Assembly: GCF_000524195.1 (NCBI RefSeq)
Contig: NW_020170475.1
Coordinates: 195,902 to 259,901 of the forward strand
From: Echinococcus granulosus
Taxonomy: Eukaryota > Platyhelminthes > Cestoda > Cyclophyllidea > Taeniidae
Direction: 5' to 3'
Length of the DNA: 64,000 nt
How positions within the stretch are numbered: the stretch's first letter is position 1; each line of letters starts with the position of its first letter. Below are positions 12,321 through 26,510 of the stretch, in pieces. A program made the position numbers and the translations under genes. The notes under the pieces are model-generated. The model was not told where the DNA came from and ran no database searches. It saw nothing but the letters and a program-made list of their open reading frames with translations.

Positions 12321-15300
12321 CTATAGTGCGACGCTATGTTCCAGACAGAGGGCGGCCAATTCTCGGCAGAACTCCTCAAAGACGAAGAGAGCCATTAGAA
12401 CACCCCGTGACTTTGCGTCTTTAACGGCTTTTAGGGGGCCTGTGCCGGGTGCCTTGCCGCATGCAACCCCACCCAAGCGTTCCATGGCTTGTGTTCGCCA
12501 GTCAGAAAACTCGTTCGTACTGACAACCGCCGACAAGCTTGTTGAAGGCGAAGGGGTGGAGGAGGAGGAAAAGGAGTTCAAGCGGAGACGAGAGAGCAAC
12601 CAGAACATGCGTCTTGGTGACTGGGTGGCTGTGAAGGGACCACAGATGGATTAGACAGGTAGCCAATCAAAGTGGACTCCGGGGTTAATTTACCAAATTC
12701 TAAAAAAACAGAATCAGACGTTACAGCCACACATTTATTTCAAGTCGTAAAAGATCTATTTTCATTCATTAAAACATTGTTTTAAGAGTATCTTCAGAAT
12801 GACCTCAATCACCATTTAAGGCACCAATTTCTCAGCCAGAAATATTTTCCTCGGGCAACGTTTTAGCTTTAGAATGTATACCACACCAGGCACTTAAAAA
12901 AAGAAAAAAACTTCACTATGAATTAAAAAATTGCTGCGATCAATCGGAATGTCAAACGAACTAAAGCGCTTTTTGAAACTCTAGATAAAGCTAGTGTCCG
13001 ATCAAAGGAACGACCTTCACATTTACATTATCACGATTCTTGTTGCCCAAATTTCCCTTTAAAATATGTAAAATTTTGGAGTAGATGCTTCATCTAGACC
13101 TATTCGTGAAGGTTAACGGGCTTTTACCGGAGTGGGATGGGAAGAAAGCGGTTAGCAATGCGGTCGCGCACTACTTAAGAAGCCATGCCCAAACAGCGCT
13201 CAGTTCTTGTGGAAACATTTAGAAAGATGAAATTCACTTCCTGATTACATCTACGAGGGCCAAATTTGAAGCTTCAGGAATCGTTATTTCATAGGGTCTG
13301 CTTGACCACGCGTTGTTAAATAAATGATCCAACAATCTGGAAAGTGTACCCACAAGCGAACATCATGCAACCGCTGGCTAAACAGACATTGATCTGTGAA
13401 AAAACTTGTTTTCAAATGATGCACGATTATCACATGACTACCTCAATGATTGGGAAATAAAATAATTACTTCCGTTCCTTAAACTTGGTCCATAAGCACT
13501 GGCAACGACCGCGTTATAATCTCCGGAAATCAGCTGTAGAAAGCTCCCAAAGAATCGAAACAAGAAAGCTTTCTGGGGTCACAGACATCCAAGGCATCAA
13601 GAGATTTTACTCACCGCATGTAAATGAATTTAAACCACGGTTTTAGACAGTAGGTTAGCAAGAACGCACTCACACAGATGGGTTTTTACCAAAGGCTTAT
13701 GACAATAATAGATTGTGTGAAGAAGAAAACCAATGACTGCTGCTACTCATACAAGGGCCTTAAACGAAAAACAAACTCACCAGGTGAGCTGAGCACGTGG
13801 GACTCAATAAGTGAGCGCCTTGGAGGCTGGAAAACTGCCTCTCTGAGAGCGTCAAGAAAACCGACGAAGGGGATTCCACTACTGAGAGTAGTGGTGAGAG
13901 GAGAAGAGAAGTGAAGGTTGATAAAGCAGTCAAACCACTGACGCACCGCCATCAGGGTTGTGTAGAGCCACCGGCCGTCAAGGCTCGTGCCTTCCTGTGC
14001 AGTAAGCGGAAGCAGTTGCAGGCGCACCAGGGGGAGCGGCAATGCCAACAAGTGGGTGACTAGTCGAGTCAATTGAAGGTTGGCATAGAGGTGATTCATG
14101 GGCATACATGAGACTAATTGCATCAGGGAAGTCAGGAGAGGGCCTAACAGGGTTATACAACGACAAAAAAAGATTATTCAAACTTAGAAGGTATAGTCGG
14201 GACAAACACATCACAGGTGTTAGGAAATAGCTAAAATTGAAAAGAATCGAGAACTGAAAGAACCTCCGATTGGACAGCCGCATCACAGGCCCCATGCAAA
14301 CTCCTAGAGGGTTACTGAGGAGGAAGGTGGTCTGTAGCAAGCTTCATAGTTTTTATCGAAAAGAGCGGGATAGAAAAGGTACATTGATTAGAATTTAGAG
14401 TCTATAAGTGGCCTTCAGGATATCTAAAACTTTCTGCAGTTCTAATGTCATGATTAACACTATCATCGGACCAAAAGGGAAATCATAAAATGGCTATTTC
14501 AACGTGTATCAGATACGGTCATTTATCTCAACCATATAAATTATGTAAACAGCAAATCCATCTCAATAAGAAAAATACAAGAAAAAGTTTAAGTCGACCA
14601 TAAGTGTTCAACTTTGAAAAAATTGTTTTCCTAAAAATACTCTCATATCAGTGTGCCCTCAGTTAAAACGGTTGACAACATTTACATTATTTCAAATAAT
14701 TTCGAAATTTGCACGAGTATGAAAAGTCTGCAATACTACCGTTATATCCTACCAGAAACAGTTTTCAGCAAATATTTGAAATATTTTCACAACTTGCAAA
14801 GTTGTGCGATTCAAATTGGTTAGCTTAAGATCACTTCCCGTATTTAGTGGTATCTGTATTCAACAGTGAAAGGCGCATATTTTTATGAAGTTTTAATACA
14901 GTTTTTCGCATTAAAATTATCAAGGAAATTAATGTATACATGGGTAGCATTGATGAACCTAATTGTTAAATAGCCCTTGTTAAATTGAGAAAATCCAGTT
15001 TCAGTAATTCTTATTGCTTCATTAACTCCTAATAGTGCCGTAAAATTTTTCACGAACATCGATATTCGAATTCTAAGGCAAGAAATTAACGACCATATTA
15101 TCTAAGGCAAATAAACTTTTATTATGAAAACGAACATTTGATCAGAATGAAAAAATGATTTTTAGATAAATTGGAGAACCTTAACCACATCAAATATCAA
15201 AAAGCAACGAAGTAAATTTAATACATCTAAATTACGTAAAACAGAAAGAGGATTTCAACTGATGAAAACAAATTTTGACCGCAATCGATATAGCATAACG

Positions 15301-18300
15301 AATAAACCAACAGTCCAAAAGTTGTAGAGGAAATATTGAACAAACAAATGCTTTTGCAGATAGTAACATTTTCAAAAAGTGAATGATCAAGAACAAAGAC
15401 GCAACTACCCAAGTAGAAGGGAGCCGAATTGACTGAAGAACTTTTAATAACCGTTGAAGTATTCATTAGGGCCGACTCAACACTGGCGATTCCTGAATCA
15501 TTCACCTTTACAGGATTTCTTACTTTGTCCTGCTCCTCCTCATCCTCCCTCTTTTGCCCACCAAACTGGCGCATGCAGGCTGAAAATCTCGCCTCCACCG
15601 ATTTACCATCAACAGAATTACCACCAGGAAGTCGGTCGAGATATCGCATCAGTTCAGACACATCACCTCCGTCAATCTCTTCCACACCCGCTGGCAGCTG
15701 TTCCGACGACTCGGTGAGGCTAAGCTCTACAGATCTTGACAATGTTGAAGATGTCGATGACGCAGAGGCTTGACGAATCATAGTGGACCGGCTCATTCTC
15801 CCAAACATCCCCACCGCAGAAGGAGATGTGCCGACATCAGCACTTTCAGTCACTTCATCGGGGTCCATTTCCACGAAGGTGATATTGTAGAGCGAGGAAG
15901 TACGTTTGATCTCCTCAGGGTCAGGCGCCACCTCGTGATGACGTCGAAACTTGAAGGCGGTCTTTTGGGTATGCATCGACTTGGCTCTATAGGCGGAACA
16001 CGAAGGCTCGCGCAGGAGGGCGCTGAAACGCTCCAGATCGGCCAAAATGCTGTCTTCTTCAATCACTATCTGGTTGAGGCCATCCAGCTCCCACTGATTC
16101 CGATCGCTGTTCGAGGAGAATTTAGCAGCATTCCCACCAGTGAAATCTTCAAATATGTCGTCTGAGGCTTGGAGTCCCTCCTGAGGCAAAGGTGTCAGAG
16201 GATTTTCGTTCATGTGAGCATTCAATGCCTAAAACATTAATTAGGAAAATGTACTAGTGTGAAGTAGATATAGTGATTCTAATGCAAATAAAACTGTGAA
16301 CGAACTTCAATGTAATGAAGAGCGGTACTACTTTGACTGGACCCATTATAAAAGGTTGCAAAACCCAAACATATTTTGGTTATTTTCAGTCAAAACATGG
16401 TGAGTCCTGTTTTATGACAATAATGATAAAATGGATAAAAGGTAATCCTTTCGTAACTAAATAGGCGTTTATTCAGTACGAAGTTCAAATAAAAATCAAA
16501 CAATTTTCCCTAAGGGCGGTGAAGCTCCGAAAGAATCTGCAATAAATAATACGCAGAGTAAATCTAAATTCACAATGTCCAACTTCATCATGAGTAGTTT
16601 CGCCTAGATCCACCGACAAAAGATATGCACTACCTGGATATTACTACCCGAACCAGCAATTTCATCGCAGAAAGCAGCATAGAAAAGTAAAAGCCAAGTC
16701 AGTCTTAGGATAAGCGAAGATAAAACAATGTTAATGTAGTACAAAACTATCAATATCACACAATACCACATTTACTGAACAAAAGGAGGTGTTTATCAAA
16801 ATGCCCAAAAAACTGCAGGTTCTATTAATTTAACATGAGTAAAATCGCGTAGAGACTAGCTCATTGAGAATACTGCAAAGTGGCTAGAAAATTGAAATAT
16901 TTTAAAGAGAGCTTCCTCTTTCCAATAAGTGGCTATTGAAAGTGCATATTATTTGCTACGAAAAAGATTTCGCAGGAACACATTTCATTGTAACGATAAA
17001 GTGTACTTTGACTTAAGCGTAGCTTGTCTTAACAAAGTTGGCAAAAAAAACTGCAATTAGTTTTTCATCAAAGCAAGGGGCACAATTGTGGCTCGAATTT
17101 AAATGGAATTTCAGTTCATGAAACGAATTAAAGTAATCTTGAACCCGTCCAACTTATTGCTGATTACTTTCACCACATGTCAGAATCACAACGCACCATT
17201 GACGATGATGGATTTCCGAGGTCATAGGGAAAACGCCAGTCACCACAGGCGGCCTTGCGTTCCGCAATGAGTTTTCGAGCCTCCCAGAGGCAGCCCGACA
17301 TTCTCTCATACCATTTTCGCGATTCACTCATCTCACCATTCACTCCTGCCTCTACTTCCATCTCCAACTGTGCCAAAACTGCCTCATTGACTTGGAAAAA
17401 GGAATAAAGGCAATAAGACATTAGCTTTGTTCTAATGGATGCATTCACGTGAAGGGTGCTTTGTACTTAATCTACGCATTGATATGACGACCGGCTTAAT
17501 AGAGGGCATTTGAAGCGAAAGTCACACATTAGGGAATGGTCACAATCAATCATTCCTGTGTTAGTTTTGACGATTTTGACTAAAGGGGGATGATGCGGTT
17601 TGCTGGCATTTGTTCTTCTTAATTTTCCCAAAAACAATACACCGATAAAGAATTCCAGGCCCTGAATGACATGATATAACTCTTGTGGCCTGTAGTTTTG
17701 CGTATGTGCGGTACTTCCCTCAGAGTATGCGAATTTTAAAGCAATGGATTTGTATTAGATCACAATAAAATCTCTTTTTTAAAAATAATAAAAAGCATAT
17801 GTAAGCCTTGACTGATAGTAGTGATTAAAATAATAGCATAGAGATTTCGGTTCTACCAATGTAGGAATAACTGCTAATCTTCCAAATTGCATTGAGGAAG
17901 CAACCACATGCTCAGGAAAAACATCCTCGTTTGACAATAAGTTAATGTAATCCTTTTCTAAATTGAAAAAATGATTTATCCAAAGCAATCATGGCTAGTT
18001 GTCGGTAATGTCGAGAAGGAGAAGCATCTTGGCAATTCGCATAACTTACCACGATTCTATGCTTATAAAAGTGCAAGACAAATTTGTCATTTCGTCTCCA
18101 TATCGAAGGTTATAATCAACCGACTTCTATTTTCTTGGAAAATCTAGTCAAGGTGAGACCCCTGACAGAAGTTTTGTGAGGCTCCTTTAAAGTGACTATG
18201 AGACGATAGTTTAGATCCATTGTACTATTGTGTATGGCAATTATTCGCTTTCTATCTCATCCCCAGAAATTGTACTGATTTCCTTTCGTCAGTGCTTCAT

Positions 18301-21300
18301 GTTTAAATCAGGTGGGGAGAAAAGGATCTTCGATACAATGATCACAATTCGTGATTTTTCAAATGATAAAAAAAAAATAAGCCTATTTATTAAACTTATA
18401 AAATGGGAAACGAGTAAAAACCAGCACCAGTTAAAATCCATGTTCTATAGGGCAACCAATAGATAAATAGGGTCAAAACTCACCATGGAAAGACGAGAGA
18501 TCACCATTTAGACCACCATGCCACTTATTCCCTTCTGGGCCAGAAATGCTCTCATCGGAGCGACTAATAGAAAAGGAAGAGTATGGCGGAATGAGAGCCA
18601 AATACTGACCTGCGGACGCGAAGAAGGTAGACGGGTTCGTAGCTGTTTTGCCTAGCGCCGGTTGTGTTCCTAGAAGGAGGTGCCTGGGAGTCAAAAAGGA
18701 AACAAATGATGCTGTTTTGAGAAATTATTTTTTAAGAAAAACGATACCTCAAACAAAAATAAAACCGGCGATGGGCACTTGGAAAAATTATGATATTAGA
18801 TGCTCGATCGGAAAACAACTTTATTAGTAGTCCACTTTCCGCACAAAAATGACAAAAAGCGGTCTTATTAATTTTATGCATGCTGATATTCGTTTTCAGT
18901 AGAAGCATTCATAAATGGATGAATTGTGTGGGACTACGAAGCCACATACTCGAACTCGGCTTCTACCAAGGGTGCCGTTCTGTCAGATCTCGTTTGTTTT
19001 CATACGTATTTATTAAATGAAAATTAAAAACAAAAGGTCTCCACTAAAAATAATGAATTGTTAACAAAATAGCCAGCGACTATACAAATTTTGTACGATA
19101 ATGACTGCTTGCATCCGTGGTTTAGCAAACAATTGACTTCAAGCGAATAAGATCATGTGAACAGCCAGCTCACCCACGAAACACCAATTCGGAAGTACGA
19201 ACCAGCCCATCTATCATTAACATTTCCTAAATTCCACCGATGATGCACTATATTATCGTCATCTAAGCTGTACAAGCATCTACTAAATTAGTAAAATTCA
19301 AGTGGGCGCAGTAAAAAATTGATAAAAGTATCGTCAATCGCGTAAACAATAGCCCCTTAAGCAGAAGCAAAGCGTTAATAAAATAAAATTCCGCAAAAGT
19401 ACTCATATCACACACTTCGGAGCGCCTTGGTACACCAAGTGCTCTGTCGGGTGACAGGACCGACGTTTTGCAAAATGCAGACCTGCTATGCACCAGGCAA
19501 ATTGCTCGATTTGCTAAAATTTTAGCCAATTACCGCAAAATAATGAATATAATGCAAAACACTGCCCCTCGACGAAGAATCAAGGAAGACCTTGACTTTG
19601 ACCAATAATAATCGCCAAAAGACTGGTCACAAATAATATTCACCACTTACAATGGAATTGGGTAAAAATAAGAATCCTATACTAATCCACCTAAAGAAAC
19701 AAGTGAAAAACGGGAAGTAGGTTTATCCAAACCTAGCAACATTTTATTAGCACCTGTGAACCGAGAACAACAGTACTACAAAATCAATTACAAAATAGGG
19801 TTCATGGATGCTTATGCATACAGCACAGGATTTTATAATCGAAAAACATTCAAGTGTAAACAAAATTATGCTGACCGAATCTGGTCCGCAAAGCCTAGCC
19901 TTGTTATAAAGTTTCATAGGAAGTGAGGAATTCGCAACTGGGACATGCGCATTCACACAAATGGGACTGCGCACAGGTGAATCGCAATCCCGCCTATGCA
20001 TGCGTGTGTGCATTTTCATGGCAAAAATTCTACATCTCCACTATTTCGGACCGATTTTACAACGTGTATCGCAGTTCAGCTGAGATTTTCAATGATAACT
20101 CCATAACAGCTAATACAAATCTCCTATTATAATTTTGGCCTCATTTTAAATCTTCCTACCATCAATCTGATAATTTATTTCGGCATATAAAGGTAGGGAA
20201 AGTTTTAGAATTCTCCGCATCTCCTAATCAAACATTTGTGAAATTTACCAAAAGAAAGCTTGTTCCTTGACCAAACATTGTCTATTTAACCACTGGGTAA
20301 GGAACGTTTCGCGCGTTCGTTCCCATCTATGGGTGACTAAGCTGTCAAGCGCCCATGACTGAACTTGCATATTATTTGATAAATTGAATGCGCCTGATTC
20401 CTGTACCCCAGTTTGCGCAGTTTTAACAATAAACATATTGGAAAATGAGTAATTTCAAAGGTTGATGGAAACGTATGGTACTAACAATGCATCCATGCAT
20501 TTTGAATCGTCTTGAAAGAAAATATTAAATCGAATAAAATTAAAGCAGTTTTAACATGAATTCTTCACAACAATTGCAGTAGATGCACAATCTTAGCTAT
20601 GTTCGCTATGAGATAGAATCTATATCGAAATGACAGCATCAGAATTGACTCTTGCCATTGCCATGCTGTACAAGCAAGTTCAATTCAACCTCACCCATGA
20701 TAATTAAGCTAACGCAGCGGCTTAAATACCAAAGTTTTCCATTCAACCGCCAATATAGGAAACTACAGTTAAAATACATAACATGATAGGAAACACCAAA
20801 GTGTGACAAATGAAGCAGTGGGCTTTCTGGGAGCCGTAAAGGAGAATGACACTTACTTTAGTGCAAGCTCAAAAATAGCGTCCTCGCATAGGAGATCAAC
20901 AATTGTGTTCAGCAGAGAAAGGGTTGCAATACCAACCTGAAATAAATAAACATCTCAAGGGATCTAAGTGTTCCACATTGAACGACACTTGCTCGAATGC
21001 TCATTAAATGAAAACGCTCAACTTGGGAAATTGCGGCCTTTGCACAACGAGCATTACCATAATGTTTTTCAGGTACAACTATGTACTATTTTTAGCTAGA
21101 ATTTGAAATGGAGTACTTATTTGTTGAGCAAATGTTCATATAAAGGCACAGGACAAAACAAAATGACAAAGTACCGCAATTAAATCTTGGGATTAGGAAA
21201 AAACCCTAGTCTCTACTAATAGAGTCAATTCGCTACAATAGTTAGTGGGAAGAAACCGCATGCTATTTTTCAACTCCAAAGCGTTGTCGCCAATCAGTTA

Positions 21301-24300
21301 GTGCCCGGAACTCTATCCTCTTGATTAATGCTAGTAGCGTGGTAAAAAAAATTCGGTTATGCAGGTTCAGAAACCACACACATGTACAAGCAAAAAAGGA
21401 CGCCACCACTAGCAGTGTCGCCGTGTTGAAAGCCTCAACAGGGGATTCACGGGGTTGAAGTCACTTGGCAGATGAATATTCCGACACTGAAACGCCAACT
21501 TATTTGAATCGAATAGTGGAATATCACTTCGGTAGCATAAATTAAACCATACATCCAAAGGTTTTCTTAAAGAGATTTAATCGTACACGACAGCCTCAAA
21601 TGCACAGGGATTTATTGCAGAAAACGTTGACGAAGGAGGTACACAAATCAATAGTTTGGATACCAAAATTGCAAAAAGCATTTTAGACCCTTTGAAGCAA
21701 ATGCTAAATCTTGCTTTAACGTACTCAAATGATCATGTTACCTGCATCATTGATAGCAGAGGTAAAACTTTGCATGGTATGGATAGTATTTTACCAAAAA
21801 TCGAGAAAGGGAGCTGAATATTGAGTAAAATGCCAAGTCTTTTACCCTTTTTTTCATTAAGTGAGCCAATATACGCCTTACGTAGTCAATAAGAATTAAA
21901 CACAAAAGAATGTCACCTAGCATAATGGAATACACTTGGCGTAAGCCACGTAACGTTAGATGATCGCCAAAACTGGGAGCTTCTGAACATACCGCACGCG
22001 CCTTCGCGGAGGCTCTCAAACACAACCATTATTTTAAAAGAAAAAACGCAGGTAATCACGAAGTCGTAGTCCTCAAACGGCGGTTCTAAGTGTCAATTAT
22101 CCAAATATGGGCTAGTTTGTATGCAAACAGTACCTTCACATCCCTAAACTAAGTGAATCAATCCACGAGAAATGCTTGAACGAATGAACCCCTCTTTCAA
22201 GGCCGGAATCATAATAATTCCCACTGCTATCAAAAGGTCTCAACACCGCCATATAGAATGGATTGCATCAAAAAATTCTTTATCACAAGGATCAAACGTC
22301 AAAAGAACATTTCATCGAAGATACAAATTGTATGAAAAGTTGACACTATTTAGTCAGCGAATTTGTAGGAGTTAAGAGAATGGTGAAAATGAAATGTCGA
22401 TGCAGATAGCTCAGTAGCCAAAGATTGCGGCGGAAAGAACGATAAAATGCGTTACATTATGATTTGTTTAAACAATCAGCCGAGCGCAGCCAGCGGTCAA
22501 TTAGCATAAATGATGAGCTGACTGAATAAAAATAACTAAGTACGGAGGTAGAACATGGGGAAAAATTCTACTCAAGGGCAAGATAAGTTTCAAATATTAC
22601 CCTTTTCTAATGACGAGAAACCTCCTGACACACGAAGTGCGTTTCTATTCCAAACAACACCTCTCTTTGAAGCAATAAGCAAATTGCAAAGCCTTATTTC
22701 ACGGAAAGCATCACAAAAATACAGCCTGTTTTTCGTGATAACAAACTGCTCCTGGATTTAAAAAGTGGAAAACAGACTTGGTATTTTCTGCCTCAAACCC
22801 TTTCCACGCAACATGATCCACATACCAAAGAATTGCAGCAGTGAATGCGCTTCAGCAGCACGTCCATGTAAGTGTTTGCGTTTGTGGTACTTGGCGACGT
22901 GCTTGTCCCACGATAAAACAAGGCCTCAGAGAGCGGAAACGACTGTTCCAGGGCTTGAATCACATCGTGTCTGAAGGTTTGGGGAGTCAGACTGTCAGAA
23001 TGAGGCACATTTCGTTCGGAGAAAAGAAAACGCAACAAGAAAGGCAGCAAGATACTCCCTTTGGACTTCCACAGAATACGATCAAAATAGACAGTGGTTG
23101 TCGCTACTTCGGGTTCCGATGCCTATCCAGTGATGAAAAATGAAGATATCTCAAACGGATTACCCCTGCTTACCGATTGAATTGCTGGAGCTAGTACAGG
23201 TAAAAGAAATCCCCTGTAGAGGCAGCTTAACATATTCTCTTTTACCATATGGTTTGACATCTAAATGGTAAACAGTTAACTCGATTTTCGGCAAGCCTAC
23301 ATCCAAAATGGAGCAGCAAAATTCATAGTGGTCCAAAAATTTCTGCACGGAATGGTCTCGCAGTACTTGTTCTTCGAATCCTGCAACGAGAGAAGGCCAT
23401 TCATCCGCAGAGTTGCCGCTAACAAGCTGCCGTGGCATGTTATTGAAGAGCAAAACCATATCCATCACCAGCACCTATTAGTGTATGTGAGACGCAAGGA
23501 AATTGTCAATAATACTTCGCATAGGTATGACTTTTTAGCCATATAATAACCAGCGTTATGATTTGTAGTAGAAGAGGCTGCAAGCAGGAGCAAGGAGTCG
23601 CGCGACCACCAACACAAACTCCCGTCACGGTGGGCATAATTTACCAGCAGATCACAAATAGACTGCATTTCGCAAGGTGAGCATTCCGCTAACAGATACG
23701 CAAAATTTGGAAATTAACAAACATACTCTCTATTAAGATTGGATTTGAATCATCACCACTATTTAAATGCGGTTTTTGAACGAAACTGCGGGGATTGAGG
23801 CAAATTGACCAAAATATTTCGCCTGGCACATTTTCGAATTCACAATTACGGGGTCTAGATGAGTGTGCTTGATGATGGAGTGCAACACAAATTGTGTGAA
23901 GTGTCTGAAGAAGCAAGTTCTCAATTCTCAACGAAGAGTGATGGCTGCACAAGTTTAGCGTCCGCATCATAGGAACTAAGAACTACAAAGAGAAAGACAA
24001 GCATAGAATATCTAGAACAAAAAGTTCATCATCCAATGCAATGGAGTTACCTTTTCCTTCAAAAATAAATGACAAAAGGAACGAGAAAGTAGTATATCAT
24101 AGAACTGGAGATAGGATTCTTTTAGTGATTCCAGATTATCACCGTGAAATCGTCCAAGCAGTTCGTACATGTGATCAAATAGCTGCATTTGAATAGCTGT
24201 TTCGAAAAGAATATGGACCTTCGACCCTGCTTCCAACTGCGTGATAAACTTGTCTTTTTTCAAAAGTTTGGCGATTAATAAGATGTAGCATGAAATCTCA

Positions 24301-24469
24301 GATGCATCACCAACGCCTATAAGGCCACTAAGGAATATTTGTTTTACGCACTTTGACTCGACTTAATAAGACAACGATGCCAATAAGATTTGAGGACTTC
24401 AATATGAACTTTGAGCTCCTGCTGTTGCTGTTCTCTGGAAGCACCCAAACCACACGATGACGCGGACAT
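12321..24469 (-). CDS. FHIP1: FHIP/FAM160 family protein (FTS-Hook-FHIP complex, RAI16-like)
   Basis: FHIP proteins join FTS and Hook proteins in a complex that links vesicle cargo to dynein. Exons on the minus strand: 24469-24352, 24316-24051, 23982-23727, 23688-23516, 23474-23301, 23122-22826, 20936-20857, 18683-18484, 17390-17197, 16228-15409, 14143-13781, 12628-12321, giving 1,082 aa (FHIP1 proteins about 1,000). Evidence in order: KVHIEVLKSYWHRCLI near the N-terminus, RDSLLLLAASS followed by SYLCEVLVMD, VYFDRILWKSKG then LLPFLLRFLF, the CEDAIFELALKHLL helix, a long acidic/Ser-rich low-complexity exon 10, LGPLLTSLMQLVS then ANLQLTRLVTHLLALP, and the C-terminal signature FEEFCRELAAL. It looks closer to FHIP1 than FHIP2 in its central part, while EEFC at the C-terminus recalls FHIP2. 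ATG 24469 is the only Met between an upstream stop and the conserved start. Introns of 35, 38 and 41 bases occur near the 5' end. Confidence 0.93.
17800..22825. other. large FHIP introns (intron 6, intron 7 and part of 8)
   Basis: Apart from the two short FHIP exons at 20857-20936 and 18484-18683, this is non-coding. Slightly GC-richer islands near 18920-18990, 19400-19510, 20270-20370 and 21960-22030 look like old repeat material, but I cannot assign a family or see termini. Confidence 0.5.
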
Positions 24470-26510
24470 TCGGGTGGCTGCAAGATTGCCCGAGTGAAAA
24501 TGACCCAAGGCTTCGACAAGTACACCAGGAGTGAACCTGATTGGTACAAAGTGTCAAAATGACCCTGAACCTTGTAGCTCGATTGTTAAAAGCATAACAG
24601 CCCCTGTCCAAATTTGCGAGAGCTTAGTTATACATGTTTGCAACGCTGCCATCTAATAAGACATGACGGATCTTCAGTATAAGCAAGCCTTCTGGAAAGT
24701 CGCTGCTAACATAAGCCCTGAAAATTCAACCAACTAAGAAGAAAAAGAGCAATAAACCCAAAAAGTTTCTTCCCACTATATGTAATGGTATTTAAAGTCC
24801 AAATTGTGTTAAGCGAGAAACCTTTGAATTTGTGCGTTAGCAATTAGTTTCTCCAATGCTCAAGTGTCTTCTTACAGCCTGAGGGAAAAATTGGGGCGCT
24901 GCCTGTTACTCTCCAATTTGCGCAGTTGCTAATTTCTCAGTTATGGAAGTATTAAGCATGATAAGCATTCTTTACACGCTGTAATTTTGCGCCTTCAACA
25001 AGATAGGGCTCAGCAGCATAGCGGAAATCACACAAACTTGAGACTACCAGGCATCTTCAAACGCATATTCACGCTTTAGATCTTGTTTGGGTATTTTAGT
25101 GGTGTGGAAACTCAAAACAATGCACAATTTAGCTTAATTAATTATATTTAGGCAAAAAAGGCTCTTTCATTATCAATAATGGAGGTTTCGAAAGGAATTA
25201 GGTACTAAGGAAGACAAACGAGTCTGAAGCAGAGATTTCACTCTCTCAAAGGTGCACCTCAGGGCAATAAGCCTTATTTATGCAAAAGATCTAATTTTTA
25301 GGTTTTCCGAAATCGATCTGCCCACTTTGTGGTTCTTAAAATTTACAGAGCACCTTGGCTCGATGTATCCTAATTATTTTCTCAAATGTTGTGTTTGATC
25401 CTTATTTAGTTTTAAAAATTTTCGATGGTAGGATCATTAGCTTTACAAGCAGGGAATATTAATCATGGAAGGTCTTTGAAAATGTTATTGCAAATTGAAC
25501 GGAATTTATTGCTGTAATGTAGTACAAGACCTCATTTCTTCTGGTCCTCGTACACTTAGGATACCCAAGTTGATTTGGCTCTGATATGCTTACTAGGATA
25601 GGTAAATGGGGGAAGAAAGGGCAAGGAATAGCTCTCCGGGCTACAGGACCTCGACGCCTCAATCACAAGGTTCGACTCGTCTTCTCTGAATGGAAAATTT
25701 AAACAACATTAGTATTACAGTATCTCCCTAAATTAATACTAACCTTTTCGTTAGTTATGTTGCCAATCCTTACTTTTACTTGAGAAGAAATATGCGCAAA
25801 AGAATAAACCAGTCGCTCCAAGACACAAGTATTTACTGATTACTTTTAGGGTGGACCTTTTGAAACAGGCAAAATTTGTTTTATATTATTGCATCGCATA
25901 CTTGACCATGTAGGTTTAGTGGTACATTCGAAATTTTGTTTTGCCCATTGTGCCTGCCTAGTGAGGCTGCGCTGCTGGCTTTTCTTCGTGGTATTCTTCG
26001 TTATTTCTGACTTCTAGGTACCTGTGTTTTAGCTTTAGTCGAAGTCTCGTACATACCTAACACGCCTACCTACATTAACAAAACAGTGATTGTCCTGTCT
26101 TGCTTTTGTCACCTGTTTTATTTGATATTTAAACTGATACGATTTACTCGAATCGTTTTGCTTCCACCTGTCACTTAAGTTACAACTCTCGTAGTCGTCT
26201 TGTAAAAAGCGTGGCTTATCAAGTAGTCGTTCAATTAACTGTTTTAAGGTCGAATTTCAAGGGTTATTGGGCTCTTCTTTTGATTTTTATTAATGCACCC
26301 ATGACTTCTTCGCATATTCTGGTGCATATGCCATTGCCATATTTTTACCTTTCCTCATAATCCCCGACTATGCTTGTTCCGATTTCCGAATTTTCTAGAA
26401 CACTACCGTTTTTAATCGAAGTGGGGTCTTTCTGGATGAATTGATATGGTTTTTCATTCCTCTTTTATCAAACTCTTTAATAGCATTTATTTTATGTAGG
26501 CCTTTAGGTA
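24470..26510. promoter_or_regulatory. divergent intergenic region between FHIP and ORC4
   Basis: About 2 kb separates the FHIP start codon (minus) from the ORC4 start codon (plus), so both promoters should lie here. I see no clear core-promoter motif. On the minus strand a CAATCAG acceptor-like site lies about 65 bases before the FHIP ATG and could mark a 5' UTR exon or a trans-splice site. Confidence 0.4.

Noticed and set aside
12316..12654. Plus-strand 112-codon ORF
   Set aside because: It overlaps the final FHIP exon, where the minus strand carries the FEEFCRELAAL signature in phase with exon 11.
15429..16165. Long plus-strand open frames
   Set aside because: They are antisense shadows of the large FHIP exon 10, whose minus-strand frame fits the family and the splice phases.
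22400..22430. A-box-like TAGCTCAGTAGC suggesting a tRNA
   Set aside because: No B box or acceptor stem downstream.
23160..23300. Extension of FHIP exon 5 to a strong GTAAGC donor near 23175
   Set aside because: That donor is phase 1, while exon 6 must enter in phase 0. The extra peptide has no FHIP similarity, so the GTAGGC donor at 23300 was chosen.
25600..25690. Possible tRNA, with a B-box-like GGTTCGACTC
   Set aside because: No matching A box at the right distance and no cloverleaf can be folded.
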